A DNA stretch of 64,000 nt, taken from positions 186,001 to 250,000 of the forward strand of contig NZ_JAFCIY020000001.1 of NCBI RefSeq assembly GCF_020194955.2, written 5' to 3'. The translations under genes and the position numbers were made by a program. Below the pieces are notes generated by a model that was not told the origin of the DNA, searched no databases, and saw nothing but the letters and a program-made list of their open reading frames with translations. Source of the stretch: Desulfuromonas sp. CSMB_57. GTDB taxonomy: Bacteria; Desulfobacterota; Desulfuromonadia; Desulfuromonadales; Syntrophotaleaceae. Below are positions 52,013 to 60,161 of the stretch, piece after piece; positions within the stretch are counted from its first letter, which is position 1, and the number at the start of each line of letters is the position of its first letter.

Positions 52013-54456
52013 GCGGGCGCTGGTTGCCCACGGTACTCACCGGCAGCGCCGCCGGTCGCGATACGGTCGCCGCTCCGGATGAGGTGCTGGCACGCCTCGG
52101 CGTGGACACTGGCAGTGCCGAAGGGTTGCTGGCCACCCTGCCGTTTCTGCGCGACGACGCCACCGGCGGTGCCGAGGCGGAACTGCAAGCCGCCGTGGCG
52201 GGCGATGCCTGGGCGGTGGATCTGCCGGCCCGCCTGCGTCGTTCGAGCCATTTCGAACAGGTGGCCCGACGGGCCGCCACCGGCGACGTTTCACCCCGTT
52301 TGGCCGAAGGCCTGTTGGGCTATGTGGCGGACAACGATGCGGGCATCTGGGAAAACAGCTGGGTCTGTCTGCCCCGGCAATCCCTCAACGGGCTGGCCGA
52401 AGCCGTTCTGCAGCGGGATCTGTTGGCCGACAAACAGCGCCCCGAACTGGGACTGCGTAGCGACGTCCACCGGTTCGTGGCCGCCGGCACCCAGGGCGAG
52501 GAACTCCGCATCCCCGTCAGCTATCTGCTGAAGCTGGCTCTGGCCGATGCCGTGGGCCGGCCGGATCTTGCCGGGCCGGTGCGCGCCACCGGTCAGGAAC
52601 TCCTGGAGCATTTTCTCAACGACAACACCTCTCCGGAAACCTTCTCCTTTTTTGTGGTGCCCCTGTCCCCCGGCCGCGGCTTGGGCCGGGCTTTGGGGCG
52701 GGAAGCGGCGCAGCGCTTTCTGCTCAGTCATCTGCTGGTGCAGTATGCCAATCGGCAATTCCATCTGGCGGACGGCGGCCAGCGGGCCATGATCTATGCG
52801 GCACCCCAGCCGCCCTGGCGCCAGCGCCGGCTCAACAGCCTGATTCCCGACGCCCTCTATCGCGAGCTGTTCATGAGCCCCTGCCTGTCCGGCTGGGATC
52901 GCGGCGAGGAAAAGCATCAATACATGCACCTTTGTCACCGCGTGCTCAGCCGCAGCCATCTCAATGCGGTGGCCAAGTTGCGCGATGCCGGCATCATCGT
53001 CAACAACCTGGTGGTGTTGCCCGATACCTCCAACACCAGCCTGGCCAACAACGGTGTCCATATCAGCCTCGGCAGCCGTCTGCTTGGCGCGGCCCGCCGG
53101 GATCCCGGTTCGGGCTTCGGTGCGGCCGAGGAGAAACATCTCGGCGACTTGGCCATCAAGATCATGGAACATTTTCTGCCCCTGTTTGTCGGTACCTACA
53201 GTGCCGCCCCTTGGCGCCTCGGCTTCGGCGATTTCCATCCGGAACAAGCTCTGGGATTCTTATCTCACGAGCTCGATTTCAGCCACCTGCGCATGCTCTG
53301 GCGTCGCTGGCGTCAGAAAGCCCGGTTGACGGTGTTGGGCCGCTCCGTGACACCCTTCGGTCCGCCCTGGTTGGATCGCCTGGTCGCCCGGGTGCTGGGT
53401 CTGCAGGGAGATTTCGTGCCCGACTACCGACTTGTCGATTATCCGGTGGCCCTGCTCAGCACCGAACGCTGTCCGGCCCTGGACGGTCGCCTCGGCAACC
53501 AGCAGCGCCTCAAGGAGGACCTGGCCGGGCTGGGGATCATCGATACTCGCATGGCTCTCTATCTGCCGGTGCGGCAGCGCGAGTTCGACGCCATGGGTTT
53601 TTGCGGTTTCGAGGGTCGTCAGTACAGCCTGTTTCCGGAATTCGAAGGGGATATGGGCGCCGCTGCGAGCCTGCAGCAGCTGATCACCGCCCTGGTTTAC
53701 AAATACCTGGCATTGGGTCAGCTGGATCACCGCCATCTGCCCGACCAACCGGAGGCGGAAAGCGAGCGCCGGCAGATGTTCTTTGCCGCGGCCCTCGATC
53801 TGCCGGAATTTTTTGTTCGTCAAAACAGCCGCAACATCCTGTTGCATCGCATTCTGGCTCGTACCGTCGGGGTCCGACCCAGTCGGCGTTATGCCGGCTG
53901 GCTGCGGGTGCCGGCGGCCGCCTATCGCCTGGCGCTGCTCCATACCCTGCAGGCCGATGGTGCTGATCTGGTGGAGGCCTTGGGGCTGCAGGAAACTCTG
54001 CAGGATCTGCGGCGACGCCTGGAACTGCCCGGCCCCTTTGCCGCCAGCGGCCGGTTGACGGGGGCCATTCTGGAAGAGCTGGGGGCGGCCGAGCCCCTGG
54101 CCGTGCCGGCCGAGGAGTTCAACCAGGCCGCGGAACGGGTTTATCGGGAAGCCTTGCGCCGGAGCCAGTTGGCTGAAGGTCTGGAACTGCTGGCCACCGA
54201 TTTGGCGCACCTGGAATGCCTGGCGGCCCGGGACGGGGAACTGCGGCAGGCCTTGCACGAGCTGCTCGGTGCCGGCTCGGCGGCCCAGTGGCTGCGGGCG
54301 TTGCGCGGTGATTGCCTGGAGGAGCGGCTGCCGGCCGAGGTACTGCGAAAGATCATCCATCTTGTCCTGCTCAACGTTCACGTTCAATCCGGTCGGGAAT
54401 ACCAGAACCCGACAACTGCCGGAGTCAAGAATGTCCATGCTGCATCAGTATATTGA
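52009..54456 (+). CDS. Unrecognised 815-residue conserved-looking protein
   Basis: A large soluble protein with no signal peptide, membrane helix or motif that I can assign. Polar, glycine-containing stretches look enzyme-like: DTSNTSLANNGVHISLGSR (about residues 338-356), EEKHLGDLAIKIMEHFLPLF and WRLGFGDFHPEQALGF (about 375-420), plus GWDRGEEKHQYMHLCHR (about 300). The C-terminal third is helical. It is translationally coupled both to the small basic gene before it and to phosphatidylserine decarboxylase after it. A role in phospholipid turnover under phosphate stress is inference from context. Confidence 0.7.
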   Translation: MSGRWLPTVLTGSAAGRDTVAAPDEVLARLGVDTGSAEGLLATLPFLRDDATGGAEAELQAAVAGDAWAVDLPARLRRSSHFEQVARRAATGDVSPRLAEGLLGYVADNDAGIWENSWVCLPRQSLNGLAEAVLQRDLLADKQRPELGLRSDVHRFVAAGTQGEELRIPVSYLLKLALADAVGRPDLAGPVRATGQELLEHFLNDNTSPETFSFFVVPLSPGRGLGRALGREAAQRFLLSHLLVQYANRQFHLADGGQRAMIYAAPQPPWRQRRLNSLIPDALYRELFMSPCLSGWDRGEEKHQYMHLCHRVLSRSHLNAVAKLRDAGIIVNNLVVLPDTSNTSLANNGVHISLGSRLLGAARRDPGSGFGAAEEKHLGDLAIKIMEHFLPLFVGTYSAAPWRLGFGDFHPEQALGFLSHELDFSHLRMLWRRWRQKARLTVLGRSVTPFGPPWLDRLVARVLGLQGDFVPDYRLVDYPVALLSTERCPALDGRLGNQQRLKEDLAGLGIIDTRMALYLPVRQREFDAMGFCGFEGRQYSLFPEFEGDMGAAASLQQLITALVYKYLALGQLDHRHLPDQPEAESERRQMFFAAALDLPEFFVRQNSRNILLHRILARTVGVRPSRRYAGWLRVPAAAYRLALLHTLQADGADLVEALGLQETLQDLRRRLELPGPFAASGRLTGAILEELGAAEPLAVPAEEFNQAAERVYREALRRSQLAEGLELLATDLAHLECLAARDGELRQALHELLGAGSAAQWLRALRGDCLEERLPAEVLRKIIHLVLLNVHVQSGREYQNPTTAGVKNVHAASVY

Positions 54457-55435
54457 CCGCGACAGTGGCGCGGTGTGCACCGAACAGTTGTTTGGTGACC
54501 GTATCATCCGCTTTCTCTACGGCCCGGTGCGCGAAAGTGCTCCAACCCTGTTTCGCGCCTTGACCGGCGCCCGCTCTTCAGCGGCCCTGGCCCTGTTCAA
54601 CTACGATTCGGTGCTTGGCACGCGGGTACTGGGCAACCGCCGTTTCCTGCAGGAAGCGGGGGTGGATTTGAGCGAATGCCTGGATCCGCCGGAAGCTCTG
54701 GATACGGCCCGCAAGGTCTTCGAGCGCCGCATCCGTTACTGGAGTTGCCGGCCCATGCCCACGGCGCCCCGGGCCGTGGTGTCGCCGGCGGACGCGCGCC
54801 TGGTGACCGGTACCTTTGCCGATGGCGAGCCCTTGCGCCTCAAAGGCTGTTTTTTCGACTTTGACGAATTGCTCGGCGAGCGGCAAGCGTGGCGCCGGGC
54901 CTTTGCCGGTGGCGATTACGCCGTGTTCCGGTTGACGCCGGACAAGTATCACTACAACCATACGCCGGTGGCCGGACGGGTTTTGGACATCTATACCCTG
55001 GATGGTGTCTGCCACAGCTGCAATCCCCAGGCGGTGGTGCGGTTGGTGACCCCCTATTCCAAGAACCGGCGGGTGGTGACGGTGTTCGACACCGACGTAC
55101 CGGGCGGCACCGGCGTCGGACTGGTGGCCATGATTGAGGTGGTGGCCCTGATGATCGGCGATATCGTTCAGTGTTACAGCGACGTGGCCTACGACGACCC
55201 GGTGCCGGTGGTGCCCGGCCTGGCGGTGGCGCGCGGATGTCCGAAAAGTCTCTACCGTCCCGGCAGCAGCACCGATGTGCTCCTGTTCCAGCCCGGCCGG
55301 GTGTGCTTCGCCGCCGATCTGTTGCACAACCAGCGCCGACGCGATGTTCAGAGCCGCTTCAGCCACGGCTTCGGCCGGCCTTTGGTCGAGACGGAGGTGC
55401 GGGTGCGTTCCCTCATCGCCCGCGGCCTGGTTTAG
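54431..55435 (+). CDS. psd: Phosphatidylserine decarboxylase proenzyme
   Basis: A 334-residue pyruvoyl enzyme making phosphatidylethanolamine from phosphatidylserine at the membrane. It has the catalytic Asp in VVSPADARL, the His in KYHYNHTPVAG, and GSSTDVLLF (residues 278-286) replacing the usual LGST self-cleavage site, with Ser280 the likely pyruvoyl precursor. GGAG lies 6 bases before the ATG, which sits 26 bases inside the end of the upstream gene. No phosphatidylserine synthase gene is in the window. Predicted to be induced by phosphate starvation through the upstream Pho box. Confidence 0.9.
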   Translation: MSMLHQYIDRDSGAVCTEQLFGDRIIRFLYGPVRESAPTLFRALTGARSSAALALFNYDSVLGTRVLGNRRFLQEAGVDLSECLDPPEALDTARKVFERRIRYWSCRPMPTAPRAVVSPADARLVTGTFADGEPLRLKGCFFDFDELLGERQAWRRAFAGGDYAVFRLTPDKYHYNHTPVAGRVLDIYTLDGVCHSCNPQAVVRLVTPYSKNRRVVTVFDTDVPGGTGVGLVAMIEVVALMIGDIVQCYSDVAYDDPVPVVPGLAVARGCPKSLYRPGSSTDVLLFQPGRVCFAADLLHNQRRRDVQSRFSHGFGRPLVETEVRVRSLIARGLV

Positions 55436-55441
55436 AAAAGG

Positions 55442-55588
55442 CCAAACAGTTCAGAACGGGGTCTCGGGGTGCTTACGCCGAGGGTGTCTGGCGCCCGGAT
55501 GGCGTCAGCCGAGCCCCAGGGATGGGTTCATGCGGCCTTCGGCGTAGGCGGCGCGAGACCCTGCTCCACCGCTGCTGAACAGGTTACC
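55442..55588 (-). repeat. Palindromic dispersed repeat, copy C (inverse orientation)
   Basis: The reverse complement of this stretch matches copy A at 5361-5504 almost throughout: GGTAACCTGTTCAGCAGCGG, GTGGAGCAGGGTCTCGCG, GCATGAACCCATCCCTGGGG, GCCATCCGGGCGCCAGACAC. It occupies the space between psd and the Lgt-like gene and might attenuate read-through. Confidence 0.85.
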
Positions 55589-55616
55589 AGAAAAACACCC
55601 TTTCAGGAGGTATTCC

Positions 55617-56714
55617 ATGCCCAATCTGCTGTTTCTCTGTGCTTTGGCCGGGCTGTCCGGCGGCGCCCTGCTCTGGGGTTGTCAGGTGCTGCCCCGTCCC
55701 CAATGGCAGGTGGCCGCGACCCTGCCGCGTTATGATGCCGCCTCGGACAGCTGGCAGGGGCTCAACCTGACCTGGTACGGACTGCTGACCGCCGGCGCCG
55801 GTCTGGCCGCCATGGTTCTTTCCCTCATTCTGCTGGGAGCTGTCGGTGCGGACCGCAACGCCGTGCTGCTGGTCATGGCCGCCCTGCTGTTGATTGGGCT
55901 GCCGACAGCCAAGGGCCTGGCTTACTGGATTGAGGGCCAGGCCCACACCTTTACCGTCGGCGGGGCGGCGTGCGTCGGCCTGCTGCTGGCGCCATGGCTC
56001 ATCGAGGGGATCAATCGCCTGCTGCCGGACCATGTGGCGGCGCCCTTGCCGGTTCTGGCGACCCTGGCGGCATTGACCATCGGCTACGTGTTCGGCGAAG
56101 GATTGGGGCGGCTGGCCTGTATCAGTTACGGCTGCTGTTACGGTAAGCCGGTCGCCCAATGCGGTCGGCTCGGACAGCAACTGTTCAATCGCCGCCATTT
56201 CGTGTTTCACGGTGCCACCAAGAAGATTTCCTACGCCGGCGGCCTGGAGGGCACCCCCGTGGTGCCGGTGCAGGCGCTGACCATGGCAGTCCATGGATTG
56301 GCCGCCGTGGCGGCCACGGCTCTGTTTTTGGCCGGACGTTTCGGCAGCGCTTTTCTGGTCGCGGCCCTGGCCAGCCAAGGCTGGCGGGTGTTTTCGGAAA
56401 CACTGCGCGCCGACTGGCGCGGCGGCCAGTCCTTTTCGGTCTACCAGCGCATGAGTCTGCTGGTCATGCCCTGCGCCGTCTTCATGACCTGGCTGTTGGC
56501 AGGGCCGTCCGTCCTGCCGGTGAATGTTGAGAGGGGTCTCGGCAGTCTCTGGCATCCCGGTGTCCTGCTGACTCTGCAGGCCGCGAGCCTGGGGATTTTC
56601 TGCTTTTTGGGCCGCAGCCGCATGACCGGAGCGGAGCTGTCCTTTTTCGTCACCGTGGAGCAGGGAACCTTGCCGAAACGGGAATTCGCTCACGGAGTTC
56701 AAGGACCAGGCTAA
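55617..56714 (+). CDS. Prolipoprotein diacylglyceryl transferase (Lgt)-like membrane protein
   Basis: A 365-residue protein with about eight membrane helices. The central block GEGLGRLACISYGCCYGKP resembles the Lgt signature around its essential Arg and Gly-Asn, but reads GRLACISYGCCYG instead of GRIGNF-NGE-YG. The family resemblance is therefore distant. It may move a diacylglycerol or phospholipid head group to an acceptor other than prolipoproteins. AGGAGG precedes the ATG. It follows psd after a repeat, and a Pho box lies at its 3' end, so the surroundings suggest phosphate-linked lipid work. Confidence 0.72.
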   Translation: MPNLLFLCALAGLSGGALLWGCQVLPRPQWQVAATLPRYDAASDSWQGLNLTWYGLLTAGAGLAAMVLSLILLGAVGADRNAVLLVMAALLLIGLPTAKGLAYWIEGQAHTFTVGGAACVGLLLAPWLIEGINRLLPDHVAAPLPVLATLAALTIGYVFGEGLGRLACISYGCCYGKPVAQCGRLGQQLFNRRHFVFHGATKKISYAGGLEGTPVVPVQALTMAVHGLAAVAATALFLAGRFGSAFLVAALASQGWRVFSETLRADWRGGQSFSVYQRMSLLVMPCAVFMTWLLAGPSVLPVNVERGLGSLWHPGVLLTLQAASLGIFCFLGRSRMTGAELSFFVTVEQGTLPKREFAHGVQGPG

Positions 56715-56742
56715 CCTTCGACTAACGCCGGATAGCTATAAA
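56710..56742 (+). promoter_or_regulatory. Candidate Pho box and promoter of the glycosyltransferase operon
   Basis: GCTAAC (56710-56715) and ACTAAC (56721-56726) have an 11-bp period; 10 bases later is TATAAA (56737-56742), the best -10 of the set. The box begins in the last codons of the Lgt-like gene. Confidence 0.72.
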
Positions 56743-56772
56743 GGAACCGACAAGGCTTCTGCAAGGCAATGC

Positions 56773-56832
56773 TTCAGCAGCGGTGGAGCAGGATCCTGTG
56801 CCGCCCACACCGAAACCCTATGCTGAACAGTA
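56773..56832 (+). repeat. Palindromic dispersed repeat, shortened copy D
   Basis: TTCAGCAGCGGTGGAGCAGG and GCCGCCCACACCGA, followed by CTATGCTGAACAG, match the two ends of the 145-base repeat with the middle deleted. It lies between the Pho promoter and the small gene at 56895, so it would be within the 5' leader. Confidence 0.7.
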
Positions 56833-56894
56833 GCCCGAGCAGAAGCAGAAGCAGAGGAGAACATCGGTGGCCGGTGACGAACAGGGAGGTGAAC

Positions 56895-57011
56895 ATGTTC
56901 TGGCTCGGATTGCTGGTTTTTCTGGGTGGCTGCGTGGTGATCGGACGCTACAATTATCGCCATGCCCTAAGCACGGCGCGACGTCTGCAGCAGCTCTATC
57001 CCCGCTCCTGA
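56895..57011 (+). CDS. 38-residue single-helix membrane protein
   Basis: A short frame starting MFWLGLLVFLGGCVVIG, one membrane helix, then a basic tail (HALSTARRLQQLYPRS). GGGAGG lies six bases before the ATG. First gene in the leader of the glycosyltransferase operon. It could help to anchor the glycosyltransferase, but this is speculation. Confidence 0.55.
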   Translation: MFWLGLLVFLGGCVVIGRYNYRHALSTARRLQQLYPRS

Positions 57012-57082
57012 GTATCCCATCCTTGGCGGTTGAGAACCGGGGGGCAGCGCACCCGGGCCCGGATTCCCGGAGGCCCTTGCGG

Positions 57083-58231
57083 GTGGCCTTGGTCACGGAA
57101 ACCTACCTGCCGCAGATCAACGGGGTCTCCCGGACGCTCTTTCAGCTGGTCGAGCATCTGCTGGCCGGCGGCGATCAGGTATTGATCCTGGGCCCCCATT
57201 ACGACGAACCGGCCCCACCGCAGGCGACGCAGCGCAGCACCTGGCGCGGCTGGCGCCTGCCCTTCTACCGGGAAGTGGTGCTGCCCCTGGCCTCGCCGCG
57301 CCGGTTGCGGCGCACCCTGAGGGATTTTGCGCCGGATGTGGTGCACATCGCCACCGAAGGCCCCCTGGGGTGGAGCGCCCTGTGCGCCTGCCGCAGCCTG
57401 GGTCTGCCGACGGTCAGCTCCTTTCATACCCTGTTTCCCAGCTACCTGCCCGCCTATGGGCTCGGCTGCCTGGAGGCTCTGGCCTGGCGTTATCTGCGCT
57501 GGTTCCATAACGCCACGGCCATGACCTTTTGTACCACGCCCTCCTTGCGCACCATGCTGGAAGAGCGCGGTTTCGAGCGGCTGCAGGTATGGAGCAGGGG
57601 GGTGGATACCAAGCTGTTTCATCCCGGCCTGCGGGATGCGGATCTGCGGCGCCAGTGGGGGATCGCCGACGACGAGGTGGTGGTGACCTATGTCGGCCGG
57701 CTGGCGGCGGAAAAGAATCTCGCCGAATTGCTGCAGGCCTGGCGCGCGGTACCGGCCGACGCCCGGCTGCGACTGGTGCTGGTCGGTGATGGTCCGCTGC
57801 GCCCTGCTCTGGAGGCGGCGGCGGACCGCCGGGTGATCTTTGCCGGTTACCGGCAGGGCGAAGATCTGGCCCGGCACTATGCCGCCGCCGACCTGTTCGT
57901 GTTCCCGTCCCGCACCGATACCTTCGGCAACGTGCTGCTGGAGGCCATGGCCTCGGGACTGCCGGCCATCGCTTTCGATGTTCCGGGTCCTCGGGATATC
58001 ATTCAACACCAGCGTACCGGCCTGATCGTTGCCGAGCCCGGTGCCGCGGCCCTGGCCGCCGCTTTGCTGCAGGCGGCGGGCGAACCGGAACGGCGAATGT
58101 GGTCGGCGGCCGCCCGCCGCCATGCCGAAGGGCAGTCCTGGTTTCACATTCTGGAGCGCGTGCGTGAGCAGTATCACTACCTGGGACGCCCTGTCGGACC
58201 CGCCGTGGATGGATCCCGCCATGTTGGCTGA
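57083..58231 (+). CDS. GT4 family glycosyltransferase (glycolipid/alpha-mannosyltransferase type)
   Basis: A 382-residue GT-B enzyme. The N-terminal VALVTETYLPQINGVSRT block is typical of MgtA/SqdX/PimB-like lipid glycosyltransferases; the C-terminal domain has VGDGPLRP and the E-x7-E motif region SRTDTFGNVLLEAMASGLP. It probably transfers a sugar from a nucleotide-sugar to diacylglycerol or another lipid at the inner membrane. The GTG start has GGAGG nine bases upstream; frame continues upstream without similarity. A Pho box 340 bases upstream fits replacement of phospholipids by glycolipids. Confidence 0.85.
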   Translation: MALVTETYLPQINGVSRTLFQLVEHLLAGGDQVLILGPHYDEPAPPQATQRSTWRGWRLPFYREVVLPLASPRRLRRTLRDFAPDVVHIATEGPLGWSALCACRSLGLPTVSSFHTLFPSYLPAYGLGCLEALAWRYLRWFHNATAMTFCTTPSLRTMLEERGFERLQVWSRGVDTKLFHPGLRDADLRRQWGIADDEVVVTYVGRLAAEKNLAELLQAWRAVPADARLRLVLVGDGPLRPALEAAADRRVIFAGYRQGEDLARHYAAADLFVFPSRTDTFGNVLLEAMASGLPAIAFDVPGPRDIIQHQRTGLIVAEPGAAALAAALLQAAGEPERRMWSAAARRHAEGQSWFHILERVREQYHYLGRPVGPAVDGSRHVG

Positions 58232-60032
58232 CCTGCTGCGCGACATCCTCCATCAGCAAAATTTGAAAAGCCTGTTTCAGCCCATCGTCGATCTGGGCAG
58301 CGGCCGGATTTACGGTTACGAGGCCTTGCTGCGCGGACCTTCCGACAGTCCCCTGCATTCCCCGACCAGCCTGTTTACGGTGGCTGAGCGCTGCGGGCGC
58401 ATGGCGGAACTCGACCAGTTGGCGCGCACCGTTCACATCCGAAATTTCGCGGCCCTGGATCTGCCCGGCAAACTGTTTCTCAATGTTTTTCCCGGCACTC
58501 TGCTGGACGCCGATTTCCGCATCGGCCTGACCCGCCAGGCCCTGCAGGAGGTGGGCCTCAGCCCCGGCCAGGTAGTCATCGAGTTGACGGAGCATTTTCC
58601 CATCGATGATTACGATCTGGTACGGCATGCCATGACTCACTACCGGCAGATGGGCTTTGCCGTGGCCATCGACGATCTCGGTGCCGGTTATGCCGGTTTG
58701 CGTTTGTGGTCGGAACTGCGCCCCGATTTCGTCAAGTTCGATCGCCATTTCATTCAGGGTATCGATACCGATCCGGTCAAGGACCAGTTTGTCCGCTCGC
58801 TGCAGGAAATCGCCGCCGAACTGGGTTGCCGGACCATCGCCGAGGGCATCGAAACCGCCAGCGAACTGGCTACCGTCGCCCGTCTCGGGGTCGGTTTCGG
58901 TCAGGGCTATCGGTTCGCCCGTCCGCAAGCAATCCCGGTGCGCTCTCTGAACCTGCCCGCCAGGCCCTGGATTGCCCTTCGGCAACAGACGTTACATACC
59001 GCCAGTCAGAGTCGGACAGCCGCCTGCCTGGTGCGGGAGGTGCCGACCGTGCGCCCCGAGGAACGGATCACGGATGTCGCCGAAATTTTTTCGGCCTCGC
59101 CGGCGTTGCAATCCCTGCCGGTGGTGGACGGCAACGGTATCCCTGTTGGCCTGTTGGCCCGCCAGCAGCTCATGAACATCCTCGGCAGCCGTTACGGGCG
59201 CGATCTGTACGGCCGCGATCCGGTGGCCAAGTTCATGGAGGTCCAACCGCTGGTCATCGAGAAGGATCAACCCCTGGAGGAACTCAGCCAGTTTCTGACC
59301 CGGTCCGCCGATACCACCGCACCCGACGACTTCATCATCGCCGACCAGGGCCGCTACCTCGGCACGGCCACGGTACTGTCCCTGCTGCGCGAGATAACCG
59401 ATTTGCAGATCCGCCATGCCCGGCACGCCAATCCGCTCACCCTGCTGCCCGGCAATGTTCCTCTCAACGAGCACCTCGAGCATTTGCTGCGAAGCGGCGA
59501 AGACTTTGCCGCCTGTTATTGTGATTTGGACCATTTCAAGCCCTACAACGATCATTACGGCTATCGCCGGGGCGACCAGGTGATCTGCCTGCTTAGTCGT
59601 CTGCTGGTGGAAGCGGCCGACAGCCGGACGGACTTTGTCGGCCATATCGGCGGGGACGACTTCATGGTGGTGTTCCGCAGTGCCGACTGGCAGGAGCGAT
59701 GTCGGGCGCTGATTGCCCGGTTCGATGCCGAAATCGTCATCCATTACGATCCCCTGGAACGTCACCAGGGCGGCTTCTATAGCGAGGGTCGGGAAGGCAG
59801 TCGCCGTTTTTTCCCCTTTGTCAGCCTTTCCATCGGCGCCGTCCACTCCGCCGCCGGGCCCTTCGATACCTGCCACGCCATTTCCGCCGCCGCCGGCGAA
59901 GTCAAGCACCAGGCCAAAAAAATCGTCGGCAGTTGTCTGTTTGTCGACCGTCGCAGCCGCGTCTTGACAACCTCGGCCGAACCTGCCCGGTGTGCAGGGG
60001 AGGGTGCGCAGAATACCGGTCTGTCAGTCTGA
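58221..60032 (+). CDS. EAL-CBS-GGDEF signalling protein
   Basis: A 603-residue cytosolic protein: EAL domain first (YEALLRGP, IELTEHFPIDD, AIDDLGAGYAGL, EGIET), a CBS pair (about residues 275-400) and a C-terminal GGDEF domain with motif IGGDDF and intact N and D of the substrate pocket. Adenine nucleotides binding the CBS pair could tune c-di-GMP turnover. The start overlaps the glycosyltransferase stop by 11 bases; an ATG at 58209 is equally possible. Being in the Pho-promoter operon it links phosphate status to c-di-GMP. Confidence 0.88.
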   Translation: MLADLLRDILHQQNLKSLFQPIVDLGSGRIYGYEALLRGPSDSPLHSPTSLFTVAERCGRMAELDQLARTVHIRNFAALDLPGKLFLNVFPGTLLDADFRIGLTRQALQEVGLSPGQVVIELTEHFPIDDYDLVRHAMTHYRQMGFAVAIDDLGAGYAGLRLWSELRPDFVKFDRHFIQGIDTDPVKDQFVRSLQEIAAELGCRTIAEGIETASELATVARLGVGFGQGYRFARPQAIPVRSLNLPARPWIALRQQTLHTASQSRTAACLVREVPTVRPEERITDVAEIFSASPALQSLPVVDGNGIPVGLLARQQLMNILGSRYGRDLYGRDPVAKFMEVQPLVIEKDQPLEELSQFLTRSADTTAPDDFIIADQGRYLGTATVLSLLREITDLQIRHARHANPLTLLPGNVPLNEHLEHLLRSGEDFAACYCDLDHFKPYNDHYGYRRGDQVICLLSRLLVEAADSRTDFVGHIGGDDFMVVFRSADWQERCRALIARFDAEIVIHYDPLERHQGGFYSEGREGSRRFFPFVSLSIGAVHSAAGPFDTCHAISAAAGEVKHQAKKIVGSCLFVDRRSRVLTTSAEPARCAGEGAQNTGLSV

Positions 60033-60061
60033 GAAAGGTCTTCTCGAAAATCTAGTCCCAT

Positions 60062-60094
60062 CCTAACCGCACCGTAATCCCTGTGGGTTATCCC
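60062..60094 (+). promoter_or_regulatory. Candidate Pho box and promoter of the PAP2/chemoreceptor unit
   Basis: CCTAAC (60062-60067) and CGTAAT (60073-60078) have an 11-bp period; 10 bases later is TATCCC (60089-60094). The second half-site is weaker than in the other boxes, but spacing is identical. Confidence 0.58.
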
Positions 60095-60161
60095 TGTAGC
60101 GAAGGAAGAGTCTGCCTTCGATGAACGGGTGAGGATGGAAGAGCCGCGAGGAGAAACAGCC

